Assembly (NCBI RefSeq): GCF_006334915.2
Contig: NZ_VDMA02000002.1
Location: 496,001 to 560,000 of the forward strand
Direction: 5' to 3'
Source: Microbispora catharanthi
Lineage (GTDB): Bacteria; Actinomycetota; Actinomycetes; Streptosporangiales; Streptosporangiaceae
Length of the DNA stretch: 64,000 nt
Shown: in pieces, positions 17,780 to 26,231 of the stretch
How positions within the stretch are numbered: position 1 is the stretch's first letter
Layout: each line of letters starts with the position of its first letter
Notes under the pieces: generated by a model
The model's input: the letters and a program-made list of their open reading frames with translations, nothing else
Told to the model about the DNA's origin: nothing
Database searches by the model: none
Translations under genes and position numbers: made by a program

Positions 17780-18673
17780 TCACGCGGGGTGCTCGGCGCA
17801 CAGGCAGCCGACGCCCTTCTCGATCCATTCCCGGCCGGCCCACTCCGGGTGCCGCTCGATCATGAGCGCCCCGACCTCCTCGACGATCGTCCGCTCGCTC
17901 ACGGCCGAGTCCCGGCGCGCCCAGGTCTCGTCGCGCAGCAGCTCGAGGTAGTCGCGGACGTCGGCGAGCAGCCGCGGGCCGCCGACGTCGCCGTGGCCGG
18001 GCACCACCACCCGCGGCGACGCGTCGGCGAGCCGCCGCATCACGCTGATCCAGCGGATGCCGGACACGTCGGTGTCGTGTGGCGGGAACCACGGGAAGAT
18101 GGCGAACTGCCCGGCCTCCACGAGATCGCCGGTGAACATCACCCCGGCGTCGGGGACCGTGATCACCTGATCGCCCCTGCTGTGCGCCCGGCCCGCGGCC
18201 CGCAGCCGCACCACCCGGCCGCCCAGGTCGAGGTCGTACGCGTCGTCGTAGACGACGTCCGGGGTGGCGATCTCGACACCCTCCAGCTGCCGGGCGACCG
18301 GTTCGCCGAGTCCCCTGAACATGTCGAGGTAGGCGGCGCCCTTCGTGGCCAGGTCCTCGGCCTGCGCCCGGTTGACCAGGAACGTCGCCTCCCCGGCGAA
18401 CGCCTGCGCCCCGAACGCGTGCTCCGGGTGGAAGTGCGTCGTGGTCAGGTACAGCCTGCGGCCCGCCGCGTACTCCGCCGCGAACGCGAGCACGGTCTCG
18501 GCGTTTCGCGGGCCCATTCCGGTCTCGACGACCAGCACGGAGTGCGCGCCGCCGATGACGCCGATGTTGGGCACCAGCTGCACCCGGCGGTTGGGGATCA
18601 CCACCAGGTCGCGGGCGAGCTCCCGCACCTCCTCGATCCGCACGACGGGCTCGGGCAGCATGTGTTCGGACAT
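17780..18673 (-). CDS. Metallo-beta-lactamase-fold hydrolase with variant HxHxEH motif
   Basis: 297 aa MBL-fold protein. The metal motif reads TTHFHPEHAFG: the usual Asp of HxHxDH is Glu. The remaining metal positions look intact (RAHSRGDQ with His, MFTGDLVE with Asp, VVPGHGDVG with His). No signal peptide, so cytoplasmic. The substrate is unknown; relatives include thioesterases and lactonases. ATG 18673 is preferred (AAGGA 9 nt upstream) over TTG 18682. Divergent from a LysR regulator with a perfect operator between them, so it is the likely target of that regulator. Confidence 0.85.
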   Translation of the reverse strand: MSEHMLPEPVVRIEEVRELARDLVVIPNRRVQLVPNIGVIGGAHSVLVVETGMGPRNAETVLAFAAEYAAGRRLYLTTTHFHPEHAFGAQAFAGEATFLVNRAQAEDLATKGAAYLDMFRGLGEPVARQLEGVEIATPDVVYDDAYDLDLGGRVVRLRAAGRAHSRGDQVITVPDAGVMFTGDLVEAGQFAIFPWFPPHDTDVSGIRWISVMRRLADASPRVVVPGHGDVGGPRLLADVRDYLELLRDETWARRDSAVSERTIVEEVGALMIERHPEWAGREWIEKGVGCLCAEHPA

Positions 18674-18761
18674 CGCATCCAATCCTTGGAGAGCCTGGCA
18701 ACAGGGCCGCTCCAGTCCATTACGGGATGCTCCGGCGCGTCCAACACCGCTTGCGCACGCC

Positions 18762-18780
18762 CGATACCGTGCCGGTATCG
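18762..18780. promoter_or_regulatory. LysR-type operator
   Basis: A perfect inverted repeat, CGATACCG (18762-18769), TGC, CGGTATCG (18773-18780), holding a T-N11-A core as in classic LysR boxes. It ends 9 bp before the LysR start and lies about 90 bp upstream of the divergent MBL gene, fitting autoregulation plus activation of the neighbour. Confidence 0.75.
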
Positions 18781-18789
18781 TCGCCGGTG

Positions 18790-19677
18790 ATGGACCTACG
18801 CTCGCTGCGCTACTTCGTGGCGGTCGCCGAGGAGCGCCACTTCGGGCGGGCCGCCGCGCGCCTGCACATGACCCAGCCGCCGCTGAGCCGCGCCGTACGG
18901 CATCTGGAGGCCGATCTCGGCGCCCTCCTGCTGCATCGGTCGCCCTCCGGCGTCACGCTGACCGCCGCCGGCGCCGCGCTCTACGACGAGGCGCGCGCGC
19001 TGCTGGAGCAGGCCGAGCGGGTGCGCGCCCGGGTCGCCGCCGCGGCCGGCGCCGCCACCCTCACCATCGGCACTCTCGCGGACAGCGCCGAGCAGGCCGG
19101 TGCCCGGCTCGCCGCGGCCTTCCGCCGGCGTCACCCGGGAGTCCAGGTCCGCGTCCGTGAAGCCGACTTCACCGACCCGACCACGGGCCTTCGGGCCGGC
19201 CTCGTCGACGTCGCCCTCACCAGGGAGCCGTTCGACGACACCGGGATCACCACCCGCCTGCTGCGCTCCGACCCCATGGGGGCGGTCCTGCGGGCCGACG
19301 ATCCGCTCGCCCGCCGCGAGACCCTGCGGCTGAGCGATCTCGCCGACCGCCCGTGGTTCCGGCTGCCCGACGGCACCGATCCCGTCTGGCGCGCCTACTG
19401 GAACGCCACCACGCCCGGCGGCGGACTCAGGGACGGCCCGGTGGTGCGCACGGTCCACGAGTGCCTGCAGGCCGTTCTGTGGAACGGCACGGTCGGGCTG
19501 GCGCCGACGGCCCACGCGCTGCCCGAGGGGCTCACGTCGGTGCCGCTGGCCGACATGCCGCCCAGCCGCCTCGTCCTGGCCTGGAACAGCGCCGACGCGA
19601 ACCCGCTGATCCGCTCGTTCACCCGCATCGCCGCGGCCGTGTACCGCGCCCCGAGCCGGGAGTCGGCGCATACGTGA
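18790..19677 (+). CDS. LysR-family transcriptional regulator
   Basis: 295 aa DNA-binding regulator. The winged helix-turn-helix fills residues 1-60 (LRSLRYFVAVAEERHFGRAAARLHMTQ, then SRAVRHLEADLGALLLHR), followed by the linker helix and a periplasmic-binding-like effector domain from about 90 on (TIGTLADSAEQ). ATG 18790 is chosen because the HTH begins immediately; GTG 18787 is possible. It faces an MBL hydrolase gene across a T-N11-A palindrome. The inducer is not known. Confidence 0.92.
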   Translation: MDLRSLRYFVAVAEERHFGRAAARLHMTQPPLSRAVRHLEADLGALLLHRSPSGVTLTAAGAALYDEARALLEQAERVRARVAAAAGAATLTIGTLADSAEQAGARLAAAFRRRHPGVQVRVREADFTDPTTGLRAGLVDVALTREPFDDTGITTRLLRSDPMGAVLRADDPLARRETLRLSDLADRPWFRLPDGTDPVWRAYWNATTPGGGLRDGPVVRTVHECLQAVLWNGTVGLAPTAHALPEGLTSVPLADMPPSRLVLAWNSADANPLIRSFTRIAAAVYRAPSRESAHT

Positions 19678-19794
19678 CGGCCCTTCGGCCGCCCTCCCCT
19701 ACGAGTCCGGGTGCGTGATCCGTAGCACCGGACCGCGCATCCGGGCGGCGTATCTTCCCCGGGAGGACCACCCCTCCTTCACCGGAGCCGCCCG

Positions 19795-21447
19795 ATGCCG
19801 TCCGTACCGCCAGAGCCGTCGCCCTCACCGGTCTTCCAGCCGCTGGGCGACGACGACCCGCGAATCGTGGGCGGATACCGGCTCCGGGCCAGGCTGGGCG
19901 CGGGCGGCATGGGGAGCGTGTACCTGTCCGCGACCCCCGGCGGCAAGCCCATCGCGGTCAAGGTGGTGCGCCGCGAGCTCACCGAGGACCCCGAGTTCCG
20001 CCGGAGGTTTCACCAGGAGGTGGCCGCGGCCCGGCGCATCCACGGCCTGTTCACCGCCCAGGTGCTCGACGCCGGCCCGGACGACCCGCTGCCCTGGCTG
20101 GCCACGGCCTACGTGCCCGGGCCCTCGCTCCAGCAGGCCGTCTCCCGGCTCGGCGCGCTGCCGCCGCGCACGGTGCTGCTGATCGCGGCCGGGATCGCCG
20201 AGGCCCTGCAGGCGATCCACGCGGCGGGGGTGGTGCACCGCGACCTCAAACCCTCCAACGTGCTGCTCGCGGCGGACGGCCCGCGGGTGATCGACTTCGG
20301 CATCGCCAGGGCCGCCGACGCGAGCGGCCTGACCGCCGCCGGGTTCCGTATCGGGTCCCCCGCCTTCATGGCGCCGGAACAGGCCCTCGGCGCGACCTGT
20401 GAGGCCCGGACCGACGTCTTCGCGCTGGGCGTCCTCCTCGCCTACGCGGTGAGCGGACGGTCGCCCTTCGGAGGCGGTCCCGATCCCGTGGTGCTGTACC
20501 GCATCGTGCACGAGCCGCCCGACCTGTCCGGCTGCCCGGACGGGATGCGGGGCATGCTGGCCCGCTGCCTGGACAAGGACCCCGGCAGGCGTCCGCTGCC
20601 ACGGGAGGTGCTCGCGACCGTACGGGACCTGCTGGGCGGCGACGTGGTGTTCGGCGAGGGCTGGCTGCCCCGTGTGCTCGACGCCGAGCTGACCCACCGG
20701 GCGCGGTTGCCGGAGACGCCGACGCCCGCCCCGCTCCGGCCTGCCGCCCCCACCGTTCCCGCCACGCCCTCCGGCTCCGCGTACGGCAACGGGAACGCGC
20801 GGGGCGTGAGCCGCAGGACGCTGGCGCTGTCCGTCTCCGGAACGGCCGTGCTGGCCGCCGTGACGGCGCTCGTCGTCGTCCGGCCGCAGGACCTGCCCAC
20901 CGGGAGCGGCGCGTCCTCCCCTCCGGTCACGGCGGCCGGCTCGTCCGTCCCTCAGCCGCGGACGCCGCTCCCCACTCCCCCCACTCCCATGGTCTCCCCG
21001 TCCTCCGTGCCGGCCGCGCCCCGGTACGACATCGTCTACCGGGACCGCCCGATCACGCTTCCCCCGATCAAGGAGGAGGGCCAGTGGGTGCCCTCCCCGT
21101 ACGCGATCGGCGACCTGGAGATCGACCTGACCGGCGGCAAGGCCGTACGAGCCTTCAGCGGGGGCTGGAGCCTGGGCTACGGGCTGGGGGACGACCGCCG
21201 CGCGTTCTTCAGCAAGGCGTCGGACACGACCGCGGCCGTCGTCAAGGGCGAGGCGTCGCCCGACGCCTGCGACCAGGCCATCGACGAGCGGCCGGTGACC
21301 GACCTGCCTTTCGGCAGCGTGCCTGCCGGCCGGACGATCTGCCTGCGCGACGACTCCGAGGGCGATCTGGCGGCGGTCTCGGTCAAGCGCGCCGACCGGG
21401 CCACCGGCGGCGTCTCGGTCCGGGTGTCGGCCTGGCACAAGAACTGA
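19795..21447 (+). CDS. Transmembrane Ser/Thr protein kinase with extracellular domain
   Basis: 550 aa Hanks-type kinase. The catalytic domain spans about residues 30-285: glycine loop LGAGGMGSVYLS, ATP-binding Lys in IAVKVVR, catalytic HRDLKPSNVLL, and VIDFGIAR (DFG). It has the activation-loop GSPAFMAPEQ. A Pro-rich linker leads to one transmembrane helix at ~341-363, then a Pro/Ser/Thr-rich stalk and a ~130-residue extracellular domain with two Cys (in DACDQAI and RTICLRD) that may form a disulfide. No PASTA repeats, so this is not a PknB-type cell-wall sensor. The ligand is unknown. It is followed after about 110 bp by an atypical response regulator and its membrane partner. Confidence 0.92.
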   Translation: MPSVPPEPSPSPVFQPLGDDDPRIVGGYRLRARLGAGGMGSVYLSATPGGKPIAVKVVRRELTEDPEFRRRFHQEVAAARRIHGLFTAQVLDAGPDDPLPWLATAYVPGPSLQQAVSRLGALPPRTVLLIAAGIAEALQAIHAAGVVHRDLKPSNVLLAADGPRVIDFGIARAADASGLTAAGFRIGSPAFMAPEQALGATCEARTDVFALGVLLAYAVSGRSPFGGGPDPVVLYRIVHEPPDLSGCPDGMRGMLARCLDKDPGRRPLPREVLATVRDLLGGDVVFGEGWLPRVLDAELTHRARLPETPTPAPLRPAAPTVPATPSGSAYGNGNARGVSRRTLALSVSGTAVLAAVTALVVVRPQDLPTGSGASSPPVTAAGSSVPQPRTPLPTPPTPMVSPSSVPAAPRYDIVYRDRPITLPPIKEEGQWVPSPYAIGDLEIDLTGGKAVRAFSGGWSLGYGLGDDRRAFFSKASDTTAAVVKGEASPDACDQAIDERPVTDLPFGSVPAGRTICLRDDSEGDLAAVSVKRADRATGGVSVRVSAWHKN

Positions 21448-21554
21448 CCACTCCCGCCGGGACCGCGTTCATGATCCGGGAGCTTCACGGGCATACTTGA
21501 CCAACCCGATCTTGACCGGTGATGATTGCGTGCATCCGTCCCCCCGGGGGTGAC

Positions 21555-22289
21555 GTGAACGGGACCGAGCACGCGCCGCACACCGGAATCCGGCTGGTCG
21601 TCGTGGACGACGACGACATCAGCCGTGCCGGGATCACGGCCATCCTCTCAGCGGTCGAGGAGCTTGAGATCGTCGCCTCGCTCGACCATCCCGCCGCGAC
21701 CGCGTGGGGCGAGCAGTGGCGTGGCGTCGACGTCGTCCTGGTGGACGCCGCGGACGAGCGCAGGAACGACGACCAGTTCCCCGGCGTCTCCGTCGTCGAG
21801 TCCGTACGCCGCCACCGCGACCGGCGCGAGACCCGCGTCATCGTCTTGACCGGGCATTTCTTCGACGGCGCCGTGCGGCGCCGGGTCCGCGAGGCCGGGG
21901 CCGACTTCTTCTACCACCGCAGCGAGCTGGCCGACGCCGCCGCCCTGCGGGCCGCCGTGCTGCGCCGGGCCGGCCGGCCGGTGCCCGAACCGGAGGACCC
22001 CGAGGAGGAGATCCGCCTCGGCGTCTCGCCGCACAGCCGGGTCAACGCCGCCGTCGCGCACGCGCTGGCCGAGAGCCTGCCAGAACGGCTGGCCGAGCGG
22101 GCCAATCCCCGGTCCCGCGCCTGGGAACGGCTGCGCCGGGAGTTCAACCGGCACGCCCGCCTCCAGACGATGACGTCCGACGGCCGGCTGCCCGACCGGA
22201 CGCAGGACACGCCGTCGCTGCCGCAGATCTCCCGATTCCTGACATGGGCGACCAAGGTGAAGACCCGGCGGCCCCCGCCAGATGGCTGA
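21555..22289 (+). CDS. Atypical response regulator (receiver domain with degenerate switch, non-LuxR C terminus)
   Basis: 244 aa. Residues 12-135 form a receiver domain: acidic cluster D18-D21 after RLVVV, phospho-acceptor D64 in VDVVLVDAAD, T99 in VIVLTGH. The conserved Lys is missing; the position reads FFYHRSEL. The C-terminal ~80 residues (beginning at about SPHSRVNAAVAHA and including PRSRAWERLRREFNR and SLPQISRFLTWATKV) show no LuxR or winged-helix motif; the domain may be an uncharacterised DNA-binding or protein-binding module. Start GTG 21555 has GGGGGTGA just upstream; GTG 21519 is less likely. Its stop overlaps the next gene by 8 bp, so the two are translationally coupled. Confidence 0.78.
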   Translation: MNGTEHAPHTGIRLVVVDDDDISRAGITAILSAVEELEIVASLDHPAATAWGEQWRGVDVVLVDAADERRNDDQFPGVSVVESVRRHRDRRETRVIVLTGHFFDGAVRRRVREAGADFFYHRSELADAAALRAAVLRRAGRPVPEPEDPEEEIRLGVSPHSRVNAAVAHALAESLPERLAERANPRSRAWERLRREFNRHARLQTMTSDGRLPDRTQDTPSLPQISRFLTWATKVKTRRPPPDG

Positions 22290-23994
22290 GCCGCTGCCCC
22301 CCATCGGCGAGGTGGCGGCCGGCTCGGTCCCGTACGGCCTGCGGCGCGTGTACCTCAACATCCGGCTGGCCTGCCGGGTCGCCTGCGTGATGATGACCAT
22401 CGCCATGGGCACGCTGCCGCCCGCCGTCGCCTGCGCGGCCGGAGCCGCGTGCTGCGCCTACGACCTGCTGGCCTTCCGCTTCTTCCGCCGGGGCGGCCGG
22501 ATCCGGCTGCGCTACCGCCTCGCCCTGGACTCGGCCGACGTCGCCGCCTGGGCCCTGGCGCTCGGCCGTCCCCTGGACGCCCCCTCACTCCTCGCCGCGC
22601 CGCTCGCCGCCGAGACGGTGATCGAACGCGGGGCCGCCGGCGTGCTCGTGCCGCTGGTCGTGGGCGGCGTGACGTCCCTCGCGTTGCGTCTCGGGAGCCG
22701 TCCCGAGTCGGTCGCCCCTTTCGTCTGGCCCGCGTTCGGCCTCGTCCAGGGGCTGCTGCTCGCCCGCTACCTGCAACGACGGGTGCACCGGCGGCTCCGC
22801 ACCGCCGCCGCCGAGCGGGAGGCCGCCTACAGTCAGGCCGTGCTCGCCGGGCGCAACAGCGTCGCCGTGGGGGCCGACACGATCGTGGACGTGCTGACCC
22901 GCACCTGGCCGCTGCTCGCCGTGCCCGGCCGGTCGGCGGGCTCCCCGCTGTCCGCCTGGCGGCGCCGCCTCGCCGAGGAGACGGCGGACCACGCCGAATA
23001 CCTGCGTACGGCGTTGCTCCGCTGGGAACAGCGCCACAACGCGTCCAGCCCCGACCTCTCCCGGGACGTCGAGTTCCCGCCCGCGGCGGACGGCGGCCTC
23101 CTGCTGTCGCCCCCGCAGGTGGCCGCGCTCGGCGCCGCCCTGGACGCCCTGGGACTGTCCGGCCGGGTGGAGGTGGCGGTGACGCGGGCGTCCCCGCTGG
23201 GCGGGGAGCAGACCCTGCGGGTGGCCGGGCGGCGCGTGGTCCTGCCCGCCGACGGGCGGCCCTCCGTGCCGCCGCTGGATCTCGGCCCGCCCATCATCGC
23301 CATCGGAGGCGCGGGCTCGCTCGTGCACTCCTGGCCCGACATGGACGGCGTGCCGCTCGCCGCGACCGTCCCCCTGGCCCTGCTCGCGTGGTGCCTGGCC
23401 TGCTGGGCGCACGTTCTGGTCGCCCGGCGCGGGACCGCCGCGCACGGCGCCGTGCTCGCGGCGGCGCTCGGCTACGGCGCCCTGGACGCGGCGGTCTCCA
23501 CCACACTGCTCGGCAACGTCAGCGCCGGAGGGCTCACCCGGCTGCCCTTCCTGCACTTCCTGCTCTGGACCGGCCCCCTGGCGGCCATGTACCTGCGAGA
23601 CCTCACCCCTCGCCGTCGCGCGGGCGCGGTGGCGTTCCTCCTCCTCGTGGTGTGCGGGTGCGCCTGGCTGCTGCCGCACGTCGTCTCCCTCGCCGACCTG
23701 TCGGCCCTCGTGTGGCCGCTCGCCCTGACCGCCGGCGCGTCCGGGTTGCGCGACCTGCTCGACCACGACACCCGCGCCTTCGCGGACTCCGTCGTACGCG
23801 CTCACGACGCGGCCGCCGCCGCGGGCTTCGCCACCGGCCGGGACGACGTGCTGCGACTGGTCGAGGACGCGGTCAACGAGGCGTCGGAACGCGTCGCGGT
23901 GCATCGCGACGTGCTCGACCCCGCCTTCGTCCCCGAGATCGAACGCCGCCTCGCCCTGGTCAACGAGCGGCTTGTCGCCATTCGATGCGGCTGA
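22282..23994 (+). CDS. Polytopic membrane protein coupled to the response regulator, possible degenerate kinase
   Basis: 570 aa. Hydrophobic segments near residues 25-65 and 75-160 give several N-terminal transmembrane helices. A cytoplasmic region of about 180 residues follows (YLQRRVHRRLRTAAAEREA, then GRNSVAVGADTIVDVL), occupying the place of a kinase dimerization domain but without a recognisable phospho-acceptor His or N/G boxes. A second block of about five helices lies at ~355-490 and a helical cytoplasmic tail ends the protein. The 8-bp overlap with the upstream response regulator and the layout suggest a sensor partner, but kinase activity cannot be supported. No named family recognised. 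Confidence 0.65.
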   Translation: MAEPLPPIGEVAAGSVPYGLRRVYLNIRLACRVACVMMTIAMGTLPPAVACAAGAACCAYDLLAFRFFRRGGRIRLRYRLALDSADVAAWALALGRPLDAPSLLAAPLAAETVIERGAAGVLVPLVVGGVTSLALRLGSRPESVAPFVWPAFGLVQGLLLARYLQRRVHRRLRTAAAEREAAYSQAVLAGRNSVAVGADTIVDVLTRTWPLLAVPGRSAGSPLSAWRRRLAEETADHAEYLRTALLRWEQRHNASSPDLSRDVEFPPAADGGLLLSPPQVAALGAALDALGLSGRVEVAVTRASPLGGEQTLRVAGRRVVLPADGRPSVPPLDLGPPIIAIGGAGSLVHSWPDMDGVPLAATVPLALLAWCLACWAHVLVARRGTAAHGAVLAAALGYGALDAAVSTTLLGNVSAGGLTRLPFLHFLLWTGPLAAMYLRDLTPRRRAGAVAFLLLVVCGCAWLLPHVVSLADLSALVWPLALTAGASGLRDLLDHDTRAFADSVVRAHDAAAAAGFATGRDDVLRLVEDAVNEASERVAVHRDVLDPAFVPEIERRLALVNERLVAIRCG

Positions 23995-24091
23995 TGTTCC
24001 CATCGGGCCGGTGCGCGATCCGGCCCCGCGAATCGCGCAGGACGTGCGGTTACCGTCGAGAAAACCCTCTTCACGGCAGGGGATTCCTCTC

Positions 24092-24586
24092 ATGCGCGGA
24101 TTCATCGCACTCACGGCGGCGACGACGGCCGTCGCAGCCCTCGCGCTCATTCCCGTGAGCGCCGCCGAAGCCACGACGACCACCTTCCAGAGCCTTCGGT
24201 CCTACCGGTCCGTGGTCAGCGCCACCTCGGGCTGGCAGAGCACCGGGGTGAACGTGCGGCGGGGCGACCGTTACAGCGTCGAGTACCTGCGCGGCTCCTG
24301 GACGGTCGACGCCGCCAGGTTCGACCGGGTGGACGCCGACGGCTACGACTGGGACACCGACGCCCGCATCTACCAGGGCTGCAAGATCCTCGACGACGAG
24401 ACGTACGGAACCCTCCTCGCCAAGACGGGGCGCTCGCTCACGGCCGTGGGAGGCTACGGCAGACTGCGGGCGGGCGGCTCCGGGCCACTGCGGCTGCGGA
24501 TCAACGACGCCGACGGGTGTCTCGGTGACAACGCCGGCCGGATCACGGTCGTGATCCGTGTCTGGAGCGATCACTACTGGGGCTGA
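24092..24586 (+). CDS. Secreted PA-IL (LecA)-like beta-sandwich protein
   Basis: 164 aa with a Sec signal peptide (MRGFIALTAATTAVAALALI, cleavage near residue 25). The mature ~140 residues resemble the galactophilic lectin PA-IL of Pseudomonas: GWQSTGVNVRRGD / RGSWTVD early, GTLLAKTGRS in the middle, and a C-terminal LRINDADGCLGDNAGRITV. In PA-IL the calcium ligands fall at D100, T104, N107, N108; here D139, C143, D146, N147 keep the same spacing. Two Cys (97, 143) could form a disulfide. Start ATG 24092 has GGGGA upstream. Sugar binding is inferred from motif spacing only. Follows the signalling set after ~100 bp, ending at a strong terminator. Confidence 0.7.
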   Translation: MRGFIALTAATTAVAALALIPVSAAEATTTTFQSLRSYRSVVSATSGWQSTGVNVRRGDRYSVEYLRGSWTVDAARFDRVDADGYDWDTDARIYQGCKILDDETYGTLLAKTGRSLTAVGGYGRLRAGGSGPLRLRINDADGCLGDNAGRITVVIRVWSDHYWG

Positions 24587-24605
24587 ACCGCCGCCGGGCA
24601 TGACG

Positions 24606-24636
24606 AGGCCCCCGATCCGGGCGGGATCGGGGGCCT
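24606..24636. terminator. Strong bidirectional terminator
   Basis: A perfect 13-bp stem, AGGCCCCCGATCC (24606-24618) with GGATCGGGGGCCT (24624-24636), closes a 5-nt loop between the convergent lectin-like gene and rbpA. Confidence 0.9.
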
Positions 24637-24673
24637 GTGCCGTACCGGAATCAGCGGCGGAGCCGCGTCACCT

Positions 24674-25021
24674 CTAGTAGATCGGGCGGGAGGAGGAGCG
24701 CAGCCGCTCCAGCGCCTCGGCGAGAATCTGCGCGCCGTCCTTGTCGCTACGGCGCTCCTTCACGTACGCGAGGTGCGTCTTGTACGGCTCGTTCTTCGGC
24801 GGAGCAGGCGGGTTCGACTGGTCCTGCCCGGCCGGCAGCCCGCACCGCGGGCAGTCCCAGAACTCGGGGACGGCCGCGTCACTGGCGAAGCTCGGGCGCG
24901 TCTCGTGCATGTTCGCGCACCAGAACGGGACCCGCACACGGGGGGCGGCCTCGCCGCGTTCGGCCTCTCCCATGGGGCCGGCGCCGACTCGGCTGCCACG
25001 GATCGCGTTGCCACTACCCAC
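24674..25021 (-). CDS. rbpA: RNA polymerase-binding protein RbpA
   Basis: 115 aa actinobacterial transcription factor that binds the principal sigma factor and stabilises the open complex. Recognised by the N-terminal segment MGSGNAIRGSRVGAGPMGEA, a zinc-ribbon-like core with WCANMHE and WDCPRCG, and the C-terminal basic linker plus sigma-interaction helix ending YVKERRSDKDGAQILAEAL. GTG 25021 is the start, with AAGGAG 8 nt upstream. Downstream of secG on the same strand with a 75-bp gap. Confidence 0.95.
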   Translation of the reverse strand: MGSGNAIRGSRVGAGPMGEAERGEAAPRVRVPFWCANMHETRPSFASDAAVPEFWDCPRCGLPAGQDQSNPPAPPKNEPYKTHLAYVKERRSDKDGAQILAEALERLRSSSRPIY

Positions 25022-25096
25022 CGATGAACTCCTTGCTCGATCGCCCCGCGGACGGGGGGAGGTGAATCTCTGTCACGCGTGGCCGGAGGCCGTCCG

Positions 25097-25327
25097 CTAC
25101 GGCTTGAGCAGGAAGCCCAGCGCGATGATGCAGACGAACCAGACGATGCCGGTGATGATGGTGAGACGGTCCAGGTTACGCTCCACCACCGACGAACCGC
25201 CGAAGGAGGACGAGAACCCGCCTCCGAACAGGTCGGACAGGCCGCCGCCCTTGCCCTTGTGGAGCAGGACGAGCAGCACCATCAGAGCGCTCGACAGGAT
25301 GAGGGCGATGGAGATTCCGATTGTCAC
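25097..25327 (-). CDS. secG: Preprotein translocase subunit SecG
   Basis: 76 aa membrane protein of the SecYEG channel, assisting protein export. Two transmembrane helices (IGISIALILSSALMVLLVLL and LTIITGIVWFVCIIALGFLL) flank a Gly/Ser/Phe-rich loop containing HKGKGGGLSDLFGGG, the SecG hallmark. GTG 25327 is the likely start, as the first helix begins at once. Lies 125 bp after tpiA in the conserved gap-pgk-tpiA-secG order. Confidence 0.94.
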   Translation of the reverse strand: MTIGISIALILSSALMVLLVLLHKGKGGGLSDLFGGGFSSSFGGSSVVERNLDRLTIITGIVWFVCIIALGFLLKP

Positions 25328-25451
25328 CGTAGACCTGTTCCTATGTCCGGGCGTGCACGACGCGTTGTGCACGATGCCATCGGCGTGACGATTCAATTGT
25401 GTTCTTTGAGGGTACGACCTGGTGTCAAGTCGCACCCCCCAAACGGCTCAG

Positions 25452-26231
25452 CTAGCCGGCGGTCTCGCCAAATCGGCAGATCTTGGCGAATTCTCCCGCG
25501 TCGAGGCTGGCCCCTCCCACGAGGGCGCCGTCGATGTCGGCCTCCGCCATGATGCCGGCGACGTTGTCCGACTTCACCGAGCCACCGTAAAGGATACGGA
25601 CAACAGAGGCCACATCATCACCGTAAAGCTCGGCGAGTCGCGTCCTGATGGCGCCGCACACCTCCTGGGCGTCCTTCGGCGTGGCGACCTCGCCGGTGCC
25701 GATCGCCCAAACCGGCTCGTACGCGATCACGATGGACTTCGCCTGCTCGGCGGGCACGCCCTCCAGCGCACCGTCGAGCTGCGCCAGCGTGTGCTCGACG
25801 TGGCGGCCCTCCTGGCGCACCGGCAGCCCCTCGCCCACGCACAGGATGGGCGTCAGCGAGTGCCGGTAGGCGGCCTTGACCTTGGCGTTGCACAGCGCCT
25901 CGTCCTCGCCGTGGTACTGCCGCCGCTCCGAGTGCCCCACCAGCACGTACGTGCAGCCGAGCTTGCCCAGCATGACCCCGGAGATCTCCCCGGTGTACGC
26001 CCCGGAGTCCTGCGCCGACAGGTCCTGGGCGCCGTAGGCGATGCGGAGCTTGTCGGCGTCCACGAGCGTCTGCACGCTGCGCAGGTCGGTGAACGGCGGG
26101 ATGACCGCGACGTCCGCCTTGTCGTAGTCGCGGTCGGTCAACGTGAACGCCAGCTTCTGCACCAGGTTGATGGCCTCGAGGTGGTTGAGGTTCATCTTCC
26201 AGTTGCCGGCGAACAGCGGCTTGCGGGCCAT
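25452..26231 (-). CDS. tpiA: Triose-phosphate isomerase
   Basis: Interconverts dihydroxyacetone phosphate and glyceraldehyde 3-phosphate. 259 aa. Motifs: [10 protein letters not shown] (Asn/Lys active site), [12 protein letters not shown] (catalytic His), [15 protein letters not shown] (catalytic Glu and mobile loop) and [11 protein letters not shown] (phosphate binding). ATG 26231 abuts the pgk stop directly, so it is in the same operon as gap and pgk. Confidence 0.97.
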   Translation of the reverse strand: MARKPLFAGNWKMNLNHLEAINLVQKLAFTLTDRDYDKADVAVIPPFTDLRSVQTLVDADKLRIAYGAQDLSAQDSGAYTGEISGVMLGKLGCTYVLVGHSERRQYHGEDEALCNAKVKAAYRHSLTPILCVGEGLPVRQEGRHVEHTLAQLDGALEGVPAEQAKSIVIAYEPVWAIGTGEVATPKDAQEVCGAIRTRLAELYGDDVASVVRILYGGSVKSDNVAGIMAEADIDGALVGGASLDAGEFAKICRFGETAG

